A stretch of 64,000 nt of DNA, from NCBI GenBank assembly GCA_964017065.1, contig OZ024791.1, positions 2,613,410 to 2,677,409 of the forward strand. The letters run 5' to 3'. Source of the stretch: Haliclona indistincta. Its lineage: Eukaryota; Porifera; Demospongiae; Haplosclerida; Chalinidae. Below the pieces are notes generated by a model. That model was given only the letters and a program-made list of their open reading frames with translations, was not told the origin of the DNA and ran no database searches. Within the stretch, counting starts at the first letter, position 1. Each line of letters starts with the position of its first letter. Position numbers and translations under genes: made by a program. Below are positions 13,401 through 26,500 of this stretch, piece after piece.

Positions 13401-16400
13401 TATTCACGACATATCAATTACCAAAGGAATGTGGGTGGAGGGGATTGCTAATGCTCTGTCAGTGCTTTACTCTCTGAGAACAACCAACCAACAAATAATC
13501 CTGCTAGGATCATCTGCTCAGGAATTCACAAGAATGATTACACAGTTGACTATTGGGCTATTCAAAGACAAAATTCCTCGCACAAAGTACTTTGGACTGC
13601 AAGTTCTGCAGATTCTTCAAGAGACTGCAAACATGAGATCACAGTTAACAGAAAGTCAAATACTATCCATTACTGAGATTGTAGAAATGATAGCCAAAAG
13701 ACAAGCCATTGGCTCTGTTCTTCAGCCGCTAGGGCTTCAGGATGACTTAGTCAGACTTGTTCTCTCCATTTACGGTAATCTAATAGCAGGATACTCACAA
13801 GTGGTTAATGATCAGATTCGTTCTGATGTGGTCACAATGAGTTTAGACAAGACACTCCCTGTCATTGGGCATGGAGTGTGCCAACAACTCGGAGTCTATG
13901 AGGAAAGTGTGCACGTGACTTTGCAAGATTTTGGAGCTGTGAAATTCTATTACGCACCTCTTCCAAGTGACTATAACCTGACTTGCTCCTCTGTTGACAC
14001 AAGCAGCAGATGTTCATTCTTTGTCAATGAAACATCATCTGTGTTGTTTGCAGAAGACCTGATCAACAGAACTAGATTGTGTGACAAAGCAAATGAAAAT
14101 GGATCAGACACAGAAGCTGCACTATGTATTGCCTCGGTGCAATACAACAAGAACCTTCATTGGTCTGGATCCGTCTACACACATCAACTAAAGTCTCCTC
14201 AAGTTTCACTGCATCTCATTAGTAAGCTCAATGAAGCAAGAACAGATGTTACCGGTCTAGATGGTGCCGCTTTCACATTCTCACTACCCATAATTCGCAG
14301 TCCAAGCTTACTCACAAATCTAGTCTGTGTGATGTGGAATACTACATCAGAACTATGGAGCAGTGATAGTTGTACAACAGAGGTACAGAATGTGCTGTGT
14401 GTACATGAGTCATTGCAGTGATCATTTTACAGGTACTATCTATGGAGCGTGTTCTCTGTTGCTGTACACAACTAAGCAACACAGCGGTAATAGAGAGATG
14501 TGCGTCAGGTTTTTATGGAGACAAATGCCAACAAGGTGTGATAATTACACACTACATGCAATGAACAACTCCTGTCCTTTGCTCCTATAGTGTGTACCCA
14601 GGGTCTGTGGGGTGAAGAGTGCAGGCGTACTTGCAGCTGTAGCAATAGAGGCACATGTTCAGCACATGACGGGTCATGTGACTGCGATCCTGGTTGGACT
14701 GGATCAGCTTGTCAATCAGGTGCCCAGTAAATAGTCATTCCATCAGCTCAGTATTTCAACATTAATTTTATTTCTTATTTTACAGCTTGTCCGGTTAATT
14801 TCTGGGGCAAGCGGTGTGAGGAGAGATGCTTGTGTCAGAACGCCGGTCTCTGTCATAATGTTGACGGCACGTGTGATTGTCCTCCAGGATGGATCGGAGA
14901 TCACTGTCAGATCAGTGAGTGGTTGCAGCAGACACTAGAATTACATTAATGTAGATACTCAATAGTTGTATTAAGAGGGATGTAAGTCATACTGCATAAT
15001 TATCAGCTACATCAATACATTCCAATGCGCATACATGGGTTACAAATATTGAACCATTGATAATGCTTTATCGCTTTAGCTCTGATTAACTGTCATCTCT
15101 TGCTATGCTGTAGGTTGCCCAAATGGTTTTTATGGTAAACTATGTAACAGCAGGTGTGAATGCCGTGTTGACGAGGAGTGCAATAAGATCTCTGGGGTGT
15201 GTCACTGCTCTCCGGGCTACACAGGTCAAACCTGTAACACTAGCTGCTTGAATGGGTTCTATGGGCTTGGCTGCAACCAGTCCTGTGAATGCATCACAAA
15301 CCGTACAGCAGACTGCAGTCACATCACTGGAGAGTGCTCTTGTTTACAGGACTGGGGAGGACAACGGTGCGAGCTGTTCACAGCTAGTAAGTACAATTTC
15401 TCACAATTATTATAAAGAGTCAATTTCAACAAATTAATGATTATCAATAACAGGTTAAGGAAATTATGTTAGTAAATTGTGCAAAAATTTGCTCTCACAC
15501 TATTACCGAAATGCGTGCTGGGGTCACACCAAAACACTGAATCTTAAGTCATTTTGTTTACAAACACTAGATTATGTGTAAATTATGAATGGATCTCGAC
15601 ATCAATGGGGCCGTACTGTTATATGAAGTGTCTGCAGGTTGAAATAAATTATACTGAGACATGAATGTTCATCTGAGTGAAGTATCCATTTTTCTGTAGT
15701 TCTGCTGTAATGTAGCTATGGTGACTAGTTCTCTCTCATGTAGCTCCCTCTCCAGTCCCTGAATTCCCTGTGCTGGCAGTCGCTGTGTCACTTGTAGTTG
15801 TCTTACTGATCGTTGCCTTGGTAGCAGTCACAATTGTCATTGTCTGGTTAGTTGTGAGGCTAGTAAAGAAGAGAAGAAGTCAGAAGATCTCTCCGAATGA
15901 CAAGGAGATGAACAGACTGAGTGATGAGCTCAGTGTTCATGATGAAGATGATGACGACTCCTTGAACATCACTTCATCAAGATCACTTGTTGCACTGCAG
16001 CAACAAACAGGTAACAGTGACCAACTCTTAGATTAGATAACTTTTGCTGTGCAATAATATTATTATTTTTTATCAGTGCAATGCTGGTGCAACGGCAGTT
16101 AAAATCTTTAGAAAATGAACTAAAATCGTGCTTTAAGATTTTTGATGGATTTTGTTTTATTGCAGGGAAGAAGGTATCGTTTGGTCAGTCGTCAGTGTTA
16201 GGTGGTTTCAAAGAACCAGAGCAGAATATATCAGGAGAGATGAGGTGGCAGATTATACAATTGGTCGTAGAGGAGACAAGCTCGTCAGCTCAGTCCACCA
16301 CCAAGGAAGAAGTGAAGACAAGAATGGTTAAAGAGAAGCATATAGTGGATGTACACATTGAGGCTACATCACGAGAGAGTCCATCAACACCAAAAGTGGA

Positions 16401-17579
16401 AGAAAAAGAGACTCGAGAAACGCATTCTTCCGACACAGAGCGATCGCGACAGAGCAGCAATGCAAGAGTGTCCGAGATAGTATACAATTGTGGAGTGTAC
16501 CTTGCTCCTACGAAGACTCTGAAAGACTTGCGCAATGCATTCCTTGACTCTGGTCAAGTGGACAAGAAGGAGCTGTTTTTTCAGTTTCTCCGAGGAGACA
16601 CTCCAGGTGACCTGATACCCATCGATACAGAGGAGGAGATAGAGTTATCATCACTTGAGCCAACAACTAACAGAACAATGCATATTGAGGCTATCAGTAA
16701 AGGTGAGGTAGAAGTCAGTACTAAAAAATTGAATAAAGGTTGAACGTGTAATGGTGTAGTGTCATTTTAGCCTTTTTGCTTACAATTTGTTTTTTTTAGA
16801 GCTAGGCATGGTTAGCTAAGCTTCCACAACAGACCTATGATGTACACTGTTCGTACAAAATTAGAGACGATCGAGTTGTAGCAATTATAGGTCTAGCTGA
16901 GAAAAATTATTAAACGATAGTAAATCCAAATGACATCAAACTGTTGCCTATGCATTGTACATTATGAATGGCTAGTCACTAGTCATCAACAAAAAGCCAG
17001 CTAATATTGTGAATCCAGACCTACGTACCCTATGAGGAGTGTAGTCTTCAGCTTTTGCATTATTTTCCACTGTACAATTTTCAATAACACAATCATACTG
17101 TGTCAGTAACTATAGTCAAATTCTTAGTAAAATTAAACTATCATGAAAATGTGATATTTCTACCTTCTGCTCAAGCTACTGTAACATCATTTTATTGTCA
17201 AAACCATTAATTTCTGATATCTCTTTTGACAGTTTCTGCTGCACTAGAGCTGTGTGTTTGTGGTAAGTTTGCTGATCTGGAGTGTGGAGAGTGCAAGATA
17301 AAGGGATACTGCAGTGTGCAGTGCCAGCAAGCAGACTGGCCCAGTCATAGCTCCTTCTGTCGACTCATGTCAGCCAAGAAAAGACACAAGGAGAAGAAAA
17401 GGCGCAGCATACACCGAAAGGTAGAGAGACTGAAGAGTGCAGGATACACTCCTCTGCCTGACCAGTGCTCATGTGGTAAGGAGGCGGACTTTGAGTGCTC
17501 ACAATGTGGTCGTCAAGGTTACTGCTCAAGAGAATGTCAACTCAGAGACTGGCAGATCCATCGTCACTTCTGCAGCTGA
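10423..17579 (+). CDS. IPT/TIG-REJ-GPS-EGF-TM receptor with two MYND fingers
   Basis: Nine exons: 10423-12532, 12812-14382, 14433-14535, 14591-14719, 14786-14914, 15114-15386, 15744-16010, 16166-16702, 17233-17579. Phases agree throughout and give 1821 residues. Residues 1 to about 27 are a signal peptide, which is why the ATG at 10423 was chosen. IPT/TIG-like domains follow, then a REJ-like region from about 340 and a GAIN-like region. A GPS motif lies near residue 1208: CVMWN, later W, then C-C-C-T-Q-L-S-N-T-A-V (usual form C-x-H-L-T/S). Next come about five MEGF-type EGF repeats, a TM helix at about 1446-1478 with basic stop-transfer, and a cytoplasmic tail. Two MYND zinc fingers (CVCGKFADLEC.. 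and CSCGKEADFEC..) end the protein. REJ and GPS occur in polycystin-1 and sperm receptors; MYND fingers bind proline-rich partners. Ligand and function are unknown. Confidence 0.88.
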
Positions 17580-17726
17580 TAGACAATCAATCACTTCATA
17601 TCTTGACAAATAACACACACAGCATACATAAACTGGTTCTGTCAATAAACTACACAAAGACAAAAACCACTATTTTTTATTGTTGTATTGATAATAATAT
17701 AACAGCTCAAATATAAATCACAAACA
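17580..17726. other. Convergent 3' ends with facing poly(A) signals
   Basis: The receptor stop (17579) and the SH3-gene stop (17727) face each other across 147 bp. AATAAA on the plus strand is at 17644-17649, and AATAAA on the minus strand is at 17676-17681. The two 3' UTRs probably overlap slightly. Confidence 0.6.
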
Positions 17727-18434
17727 CTATAAAAGGCGAACATAGTTGGCGGGAAATATCCCCAACTTTCCATCCAGTTTTCCTTCCCACCAATCGTTCT
17801 GGTCGTCTGTCCGATAGACAATACTGATCACCTGACCTTTGCGGAACTCAAGGTCACACTTCATCTCCGCTCGATAGTTGTAGAGTGTGATGGCTTGCGC
17901 TTCTTTGTCCCAGTTTGGCTGCTTAGCAAGACGATGTTTGTAGGTCTTTCTCTCTCCAGGCTGTCTCGGTTGTTGTCTAGGTCGCGGTCTAGCAGTTGGT
18001 TGGGATGCCGACTTAGTGTTCTTCATGTTGATATGAGGTTTGAAACGCTGAAAGACGGACGGTTTTGGTGGATTGCGTCGTGTCTCTTCATAAGACTCTG
18101 GACTTGTTGGTCGATCCTCGTGATATGTCTCTTTGTGTGAAGTGGATTCAGAAGGCTCGGATGAACTGGTACTGCTTGTTGTAGCAGGTGCTGCTGCTGC
18201 TGGTGTCGGGTTAGACGAGTAATCCCCTCGCCTGAAGAAACGATCTGTTATGTCTTTAGTGGCGGCGTCAGTTGCTCCCTTTACAGCTGCTTTAGAGGCT
18301 GAGCGTCCCGCTTCAGACTGAGCTGCCTTTTTACCCATCTTGGCAGCTCCCGCGCCAATCTTGGCGGCAAACATGCCCGCGAGACCGCCTGAATCACCAT
18401 CGCCTGAGGAAGAAGAGACATTATTGTCAGCCAT
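17727..18434 (-). CDS. SH3-domain adaptor protein
   Basis: An uninterrupted 235-codon frame. The C-terminal 60 residues are an SH3 domain: ALYNYRA-type start (ITLYNYRAEMKCDLEF), then WWEGKLDGKLGIFPANYV with the paired Trp, Gly and P-x-N-Y binding-pocket residues. The N-terminal half is low-complexity, rich in Ala, Gly, Lys, Ser and Thr, and the middle is rich in Pro, Arg and Gln. This suggests a small endophilin- or STAM-like adaptor, but no specific family can be named. An upstream ATG near 18524 sits on a possible first exon with a donor (ATGTCGG|GTAAGT), but splicing it on gives an early stop, so it is probably 5' UTR or a short upstream frame. Confidence 0.8.
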   Translation of the reverse strand: MADNNVSSSSGDGDSGGLAGMFAAKIGAGAAKMGKKAAQSEAGRSASKAAVKGATDAATKDITDRFFRRGDYSSNPTPAAAAPATTSSTSSSEPSESTSHKETYHEDRPTSPESYEETRRNPPKPSVFQRFKPHINMKNTKSASQPTARPRPRQQPRQPGERKTYKHRLAKQPNWDKEAQAITLYNYRAEMKCDLEFRKGQVISIVYRTDDQNDWWEGKLDGKLGIFPANYVRLL

Positions 18435-18539
18435 AGAGGAAAGACGGGACTAGAAACAACAACAAGTACTATATAGAAGGAAATAAAAGGTTTCTCAACC
18501 GCATGACCGAGCACTTACCCGACATCTTGTTTGTAGCCA

Positions 18540-20204
18540 CGCCCTTATATAACCACACCTACACACGTTTGTGAACCCCACCCTATGATCAATCTTCCGT
18601 ACATGTATGCATGTACGTACGTACACGTACCATATTGCGTTGTTGTCTGAGCTTGATCCGTATGAACAACGCGTTTTTAAAATAATTATAAATAATTATC
18701 TTGCAAATAAGACCAAGAGTTTACTAATGCTAGTTGCTGTGTGCATGCTCTCAGCATGCCTGGGCACTTGTTTTATCAGAATAGCTGCTTGATGATGTCA
18801 CAGTAAAAACAGGAGCTACTAAATGCTCTCCTGCATTTCAAACAACAAGATGCTGACCAAGTAAAAAAACAACTAGTTAATTGACGTCAACATACCAGAT
18901 GTGCAGCGGTATGCTAAGTATGCTAAATTGTTTATCATGGATAGCTGGACGAATACACATTTAAAAGTGCAAGCATGACATCAATTGTAAGGATACTTAA
19001 CTATGAAATCCACTGTATGTGCAAAACAATAATAGCACTACAGCAGTAGTCACCTGGCAATACGATTTAAAATATAGTACTACTCTATAGTCATGCTGCT
19101 GCAACTCTGCTGTTACATCTTTGGATGTATGGTAGATTTGAGCTAGCCGGCTTGTTTTTTATATGCAACTCCAAGCTTAAATGTTCTGAGCTGATCTTTC
19201 AGTGATGAGTAGAACCAGTGGGTAACCAGTGTCAACATCTTTAGTCTCATATACAGCTACTGCTACACAGCTACCCACAGCTGCTGCCAGTTTCCCACTT
19301 GGTGACGGATACATTATTGCACACTCAGCACTCAAAAAACCAAATAATTTTATATTGTTGCAACTCTGCATAACATTTTGTGCAGTATAATATTATGTAG
19401 GTGTGTGAACGTATTCATCTACAATCTCCATGTGAATGGTGTTTGACTTAAAACTAGCTATCTTTACTATTGTCTTGTGCACTGTTTCATTGTTTTTTCT
19501 CTATGCATTGTTCTACAATAGTCAGTGAGGTGTCTTACCAGCTAAAAGAGTAAAAGTTTCCTCCTAAGAAGCGGTCATACCTAGCTGTTGGTCCGTGAGC
19601 TGATGCCAATCATTGAAGTTGATGGAGGAGTTCATTTTTACTCAACTGCTGTCTCTCATCGCTCACTTGGTTAGAGACCAGGAGGAGCCACGCCTCTACT
19701 GGGAGGAGCTGATCGATGCGACTGTGATAGCCCAGCAACTAGTGGATCATGTGTGTGTGACTATTTATGATGGTAAGTACACAGACTCGCAATGCTGTAG
19801 GCCCATCTATTGAGATCAACCACTTAATGACTTGTTTACAGGATCAGTGATAGGCTATTCCACTCCACTCAACTAGTATACAACTAGTAGTAACCAATGA
19901 TTATTGTGTTGCAAGCACAACAACTAGAAGTCATAGTGTGACATTGCAGTCATTGCTAGTGAGCTTGCATGTGAGTGGGAGTAAACTCCTCGTTTAGCTG
20001 CTGCTGTCAACCATAAATAAATACCCCCGGCATGTACATGGGGTATTTATCTATGACAGCATGAACACCAGGTGATTAAAAATTTAAAATACCGTGAGAT
20101 TTTACGAGAGAAGAGAAATACATGATTAATTCGTTTTCATTCTGGTGTATCCGCCATATTGTTTTCGTGCCAACCCTAAATATGCCACGACTACCGCGTG
20201 GCAT
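18540..20204. other. Intergenic region with weak exon-like fragments
   Basis: No convincing gene. A plus-strand stretch at about 19247-19300 codes Y-T-A-T-A-T-Q-L-P-T-A-A-A and resembles exon 2 of the ROCO gene (43310-43415; H-T-S-T-A-T-Q-L-H-T-A-A-A), so it may be a gene relic. A plus frame at 19613-19774 (MEEFIFTQLLSLIAHLVRDQ) ends at a plausible donor, but I do not recognise it. A small hairpin around ATACCCC..GGGGTAT lies near 20019-20052. Confidence 0.3.
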
Positions 20205-20501
20205 AATATAAAGGAAAGCGGTTATGTGCAGGAACACATCTATTGCGGATTAGCAGCGCGCCTCCGGATACTTTCAGTAGTCCGTTCACGTCGAGCAATG
20301 TGCACGTGAGCTCGCTAAAGAACAGCATGCACAAGTAAGTACAAGAACTGTATTATAGCTGCTTTCTAGCGTTATTCACAAGTTCTCTGATCTTCTCAGC
20401 TAGATGATTGGCTGCGTAAGTTGGCTGAAGTAAAATGCCTTGCTGACAGACCGGTACAGCAGCCAGATGCTGTGTGTTGCTCCGGAGTACGGTGAGTGTC
20501 C

Positions 20502-23500
20502 CTATAGCCCTGAGCATTGTCCGAGTGGTGGTGTGTGTTGTTCAACGGGTGTGAGTGTTTGTTGTACTGGTATGAATGTGTGTTGTTGGACTGGCGCGAG
20601 TGCTTGTTGAACTTGTTCGGTTTGTTGTGCTGAAGCAATTGATGTAAGCACCTTTGGAGTTTGCTGGAGAGTTTGTTTGAGGATCACTGTTTCTTTGGGG
20701 TTGGCACATCTGTGGGTAATAGATAAATTGACCAATCATGTGTTTATGAATGATCTACCTTAGTGTTGATCCCTTGGTATGTCGACCTGGTTTTTTTGTA
20801 GTTGGCTTAAAGCGTAGCTGTGTTTCGTTTTTCTTATTAGGTGGTACTTTAGTTTGATTTGAAAACGGTGTGGTGCATGTTGTGGATGTTTGTGTTGCTT
20901 TAAGCTTAATCAACATGTTGTCTAACTGAGCATTGAGATGTGGCACCAATGGCAGTGACTCTTCTGGCAGTGTCTTGACAATAGCTGTAAGATCCCTAAG
21001 CCTTGACACGCAAGAGTCTATACTTGTGTCTGTAAATTTAACTATAAATTATTATTAGCCATTGATGTTTGTGTGCATGTGTCATTGCTCACCGATAGAT
21101 GGGGTTGTTTGGTGTGATGGTTGTGCTACTTGCAATGTAGTGATCTTAGTGCTTGTGGTGCTGCTTTCCTGGCTAAGTGAAGAGTGTAGCCTATGAAGAT
21201 GCTTACAGAGATGACCATTCTGATAATCATAACAGGAACAGGTGTACATGTGGCGACACAGGTCTTTGCAATCAGCACACTTGATACTGCAGGTGGTGGC
21301 CAAGCACAATTCTGTTAGCTTGATTATTGTGTAAGACGTTGATGTTTCTGAAGAACTTTGAATCAGCCACTTAGCACCATCTTCAACTGTCTATGTAAAA
21401 ATATTTAATTATTATTTTTAATTAGCTGGGCTGCCATCTTACCGATATAGTGGTCAGTGGTAACTGTAGTCCAGACTTGTGGCGATCACCTTCCTTCATA
21501 GCCTTTCGATTGCTACGCAGGCCTAGCATCTTTTGCTGTCTGGTTAGAAACATGTCCTCTTCTATTTTCATAAGAGTCTGTAGGAGGTAATCTACCCTCC
21601 TATTGAACTTTCCACCAAGGTATGATGGGTTATTCTTCAGTTTATTGTGAAAGCTACACATAGAAAGTGATAAAATTCAGACAGAGAGCTAATAGTAGCT
21701 AACCTCTCCAGGTACATGTTTGTGTCTGTGTCACTGTGCTCAAACTGCCTGAAGCATTTGGCCCATTTTTCTAGTACAGCAGGTAGGGTAGAGTCTAAGT
21801 ATTGTCTTATAATCTTACTTACCTGCTCTGTTAGCATAGTATGCCTTGAAGTAGGTGATGAATTTGGTCTCTTTGTGCTCCCACATAGTAATGAAAGAAT
21901 CCATCATACTTTGAAAGCCACTACAATCTTCTTCTTGAAGTAGAAGATGCAGTGTCTGGTATATTTGGAGTTGATTCTGTGTGTCTTTTACTGACTTGAG
22001 GTGCCTGCGCCAGTTTCTAGTATTAGTAAAAGAAGTTATAAATGCAGTTATCCACTTTGTTCTGTGTGTTTGCACTAAGAAGCCAAGGTTGAACTCTGTT
22101 AGCGCGTGTCTGCCTGTAGCCAGATCGATGCGAGTCAGGCTCGTGCTAGCAGTTCAAGGCCGTGTTAATACCGATAACATGAGCGCTTCTTGGCTTTCTA
22201 TGGTACTAGAATGCTTGGAGAGTGGGTTCTATAGCAAACCCTGTATTTTTCATTGTATAACCTATAATTTATTTATTTGTTATTAGGGAGTGGGTAGCAT
22301 GGCTTTCGAGGCTTTCGAGAAATCCCCTTTTGTATCAATCAATCAGTTCACAAGATAAGAGGGGATGTAAACATTAATCAGTTTCCCTTTTTAGTTATGG
22401 TTGCAAATGTTCTAGTAGTGCAGTAATTATTGTACATGTAACTCACTGGTCAACATGCCAGTGACACAGTAGGTGCTTGATGTGCCCTCCAAAGACCTTT
22501 TCTGCTGCAGACCAGCCTGTATTGTCTGAATAAGTACTTTACTGACTAACTGACTATTACAAATCATGTGTACAACACTCACCATCATCTGTCATTATAA
22601 CTTGTACTCTGCAATCATCAGCTCGGTCTTTTACAGCTTGTAGGAATGTCTCTATTACTATGGCATCTTCTCGGTCTGATATGCACCAGGCAATTGGATT
22701 ACCTACATGTATAAGGTATGCAGTAACAATACTGTTGATATGCTTATTCCATTATTGCCGTCACATTTTAACATTGATATTTCGGCTTAACCTCGCAAAC
22801 ATAGGCTCCAACTGTCCCAAAACGTCCGGGGAATTACAGGCTATGTCCCGCATGAACAATGCTTTGTCTCGCTACATAACTTAATCATTAAGACGAGGAA
22901 AACTAGCAAAATAACTTCAGAAATGTGTTCCTGAGCACAGTAAATAGCTTCATAACAGTGTGTAAGCTAAGCTCGAGCTTAGCACAGCATGCTACTCCAT
23001 TTGTAGGCAGGGTGCAATTAGTCTAGCTTGCTAGACCCTCAACGCTCTCTCGCTCGATGGGCGGGGTTACGGGGCGGAGGCCCGAGCGAGATCGCGATGA
23101 GGGTCTAGCCAAACCTGCAACATGATTAGTTTCTGAAATGAGTTTTGTAATCATATTCATTATCAATTACGTCACGCACACGGTGAGCTCAGAGAGTGAC
23201 GTTCAAGCCACATGTCTACAGACAACTGCGCGTTTTGCAGCTCACCCCCGCCACTTTACTACCTACGAGATGGCGTGATAGGACTGATCTAGGGAGAATT
23301 GTGGAAGTGAGAAATTGGAACGTTGAGAAACGTGTCTGTTCCTCGAAGTACAGCTTTTGCGGCATCAGATTGCAATGGCCTTGCTTCTTGGTGACCTAAA
23401 GCAAGTACTCCGTGTTCAATAGCTCTCACGAAAAGTTGATCGTCGGTTGGTACGCTATCGGTTGTTTAGCTGACCAGAGATTACACAGCGACGATAGCGC

Positions 23501-26500
23501 GGCCATATTGACTAAGTGACGAAATCAATGACGTAACGACATGCATTAACAAAAGTCATTTGAGAAACTAATCATGTTGCAGGTTTGGCTAGACCCTCAT
23601 CGCGCCGTAACCCCGCCCATCGAGCGAGAGAGCGTTGAGGGTCTAGCAAGCTAGACTAGGGTGCAATGCGATGTTTAATTGATAAAAGCGTGTCTTTAGC
23701 TAATCAATATGTGATTATGTCGTCGTATGCATGACATCATTGAATTACAGCGGTTTTCCTGCTTCTTGCAATAGCGTAGACAGTAGAGCGTCACCTCGTG
23801 CACTAATGTGTGAAGGCATTGTTATCTTATTCACTCGAATGAGGATGATCAAAGACTTCACACATTAGTACATGAGGTGACGCTCTACGGTCTACTCTTT
23901 ACTATTGCAAGAAGTAGTAAAACTGCTGTAATGTCCCTGATAAGGATTTGAGGCTATGCGTCAATTGTTGGGTTTGTTATTCTAACCTTCACCAAACTCA
24001 TCCGGAACAAGTAGTGTGATCAACTTGAATCGATAGGCGTTGGTATTGTGTGTTGAATCGATACATACAACTGAATCAGAAAAAGTAGAAAACAACTCCA
24101 TCTGGAATTTTGTTTGCACGACTAGCAGGTATGAATCAGCAGACAGCTGTGGCAGTGTAGAAACAATCTTGTCTTGTGGTTTGTAGAGAAGAATAGGATC
24201 ATATTCCTCTTGCCTAAACTCTTGAACGAGGTAATCAACAGATATGGCATCTTCTTGGTGCCTTGTTGCTGTGAGATGGCATACTTTTCGTCGCAAGTTC
24301 AGCAAATCTCTTCTAGTCACGAAATGCTTCCTTTGCACCTGCTCTGAAAACTTGTCACGTCTTTGTCTGCTTCCAATTTCCTCACGAATATCTGTAAAGA
24401 GGGTACTAGATTAGAGAAGTTGTTTGTTTTCAACTTCGAAACTTTCTTTCCACTAAAATGATGCTTAAGTAACACATTTGGCTTAAAGCACAATGGCATG
24501 GTCGATAATGGTCTTCGTGTACTTGTGCTCAACTGGCAGCCATTGTGCAAAAGTCAGAAATTCAGAAATCGCAGTCAGAAATTGTTACTGCTTACTTGAT
24601 TGTTTCGACCTGTTACCCAAAGCAATAAAGGAACTCTGTGTGAAGAGAAGGAACCCTCTTCACACAGTTATGTTTTATCGCTGTTCTTCAATGTTACGGA
24701 GGAAACTAGCTGATAAAGCTTATCCAACAGTGTACTTGTGTTGATGACAACACACACAGGTTCAGCAAAAATGCAGCCTGGTAATCATAGCAGTAGTGCG
24801 AACAGATTGACAGGGAACTCTAGCAAGACACACAAAATTTAATTGATCTTGATGACCTTTCTCTTGCTTTGCCTTCACCCTGCCCCACTTTTGCAAGCGA
24901 GAGCTTTGGGTAGACTAAGTAGGAAATATGTATAGGTTAACCCATGGCAACCGAGGCGGTACGCGATATAACCGAGGGAGTAAATTTTACCGTGCGAAGC
25001 GCACTAGGGCAGTAAAATTTACCCCGAGGTTATATCTCGTACGGCCGAGTTGCCATGGGTTAACCATTTTGTAGCCCAGGAAGCTGCTCTTATGGTTACT
25101 AAAAGAAGCGCTCAAGGTAGTAGAGCCTCCGTAGAAGTCACCAGAGGCGAATGACAGCGCGTTCCTGAAAGACGGCAGTGTAATCTTGCGTGCGTTTTTC
25201 GACGACGCCATCTTGTTGCTACGGTGTTGCTATGTGACGTCACTTCCTGGAAAATATACGTATTTCCTATGGTATACGAGATATAACCACCGAGCGGCGC
25301 CTTTGATCTTACGGTCGCCTGGGCTACAAACCCAGGAAAAATCCAGGTACCGCTTGTCAAAAAATGAAGACTCACTATTAATTTTATTTTAGCTTACTGG
25401 CCTTATCCTGCCCCTAAATGAGACTGTTTGTTTACAAGAATTATTACTAGGCATTTGAGTTAAATTAAATAATGTGTTTCGCAACATACCATCCAAAATT
25501 CTCTCAATTGGTATTCCATCCTGTAGTTTCAAGGACATTGTCTCTTTGACAGAGGTCGGGAGAGGAAGATGCTTAGACTCACTGATACCCAACTCATGGT
25601 TTGTGTGTGTGGCGATGTATGTGACTTCTACTAATCCATGGTGTACTGTTGCATATATTCGTGAAGTACAGTAGTTGTTCATCTTTTTTGATTTTGGTGG
25701 CTTCCTTGTTTCTTTTGTTTTTCTTGTGGTCCATTTGTTAGGCCGATAGCTACCATCTCGGCAACACGAGAAGTAGTATTGTGTGCCTGTACAGATTATT
25801 TTATAATTTATACCGGGAGCACATGAACAGAAGGAGCGTGCAACTGTAAACCGCGCGTTAGTGCCAACAGTGTATAATTAGATTCACAGATGTGTGCTCA
25901 GAACTTCCATATTTGGAAGTTTTTGTGCTTCATTAAATATGCGTGACGTAGTTCTGTGCACGTGATACATAATAGATCTAAGTGCGGCAAGAGAGGATGG
26001 TGCGAACCCCTGAGTCGCCCTCGACGTCTTAGTCAGGCCAGCTCCAAGAGAAAGCTGATCATGCTGTCTCCCCGGCGGATTCGTTTACAACAAGTAAAGA
26101 ACTTGCCCGTGAGGAGCGCAATGAAAGCTGAGATGACCGTATTCGAGCTGAGCAACACCAGGCGCGCTCGCTGTCGTAAACTTACCAAGTAATGCGCGTT
26201 AAATAGATATGACGTACCTTCATACCTAAGGTAAAGCGGAAGTACGTCATTAATTATTAAAGTGTTGGCACTAAAGTTGCACGCTCCTTCTGTTCATGTG
26301 CTCCTGTTTATACATGTATAGTTAAGCAGTTTTGTTGTGAATTTTACCTTTGGTCTCACTTGCTTGGCTAGATGAATCCTCCTTGGTCTCACTTGCTTGG
26401 CTGCATGACTCCTCCTTGGTCTCACTTGCTTGGCTGCATGACTCCTCCTTGGTCTCACTTGTTGTACATTTAGTCATCTTGCCGTCAGTAGTTTTTATGT

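Noticed and set aside
18515..18530. Upstream coding exon of the SH3 gene
   Set aside because: Splicing ATGTCGG to the next exon gives an early stop.
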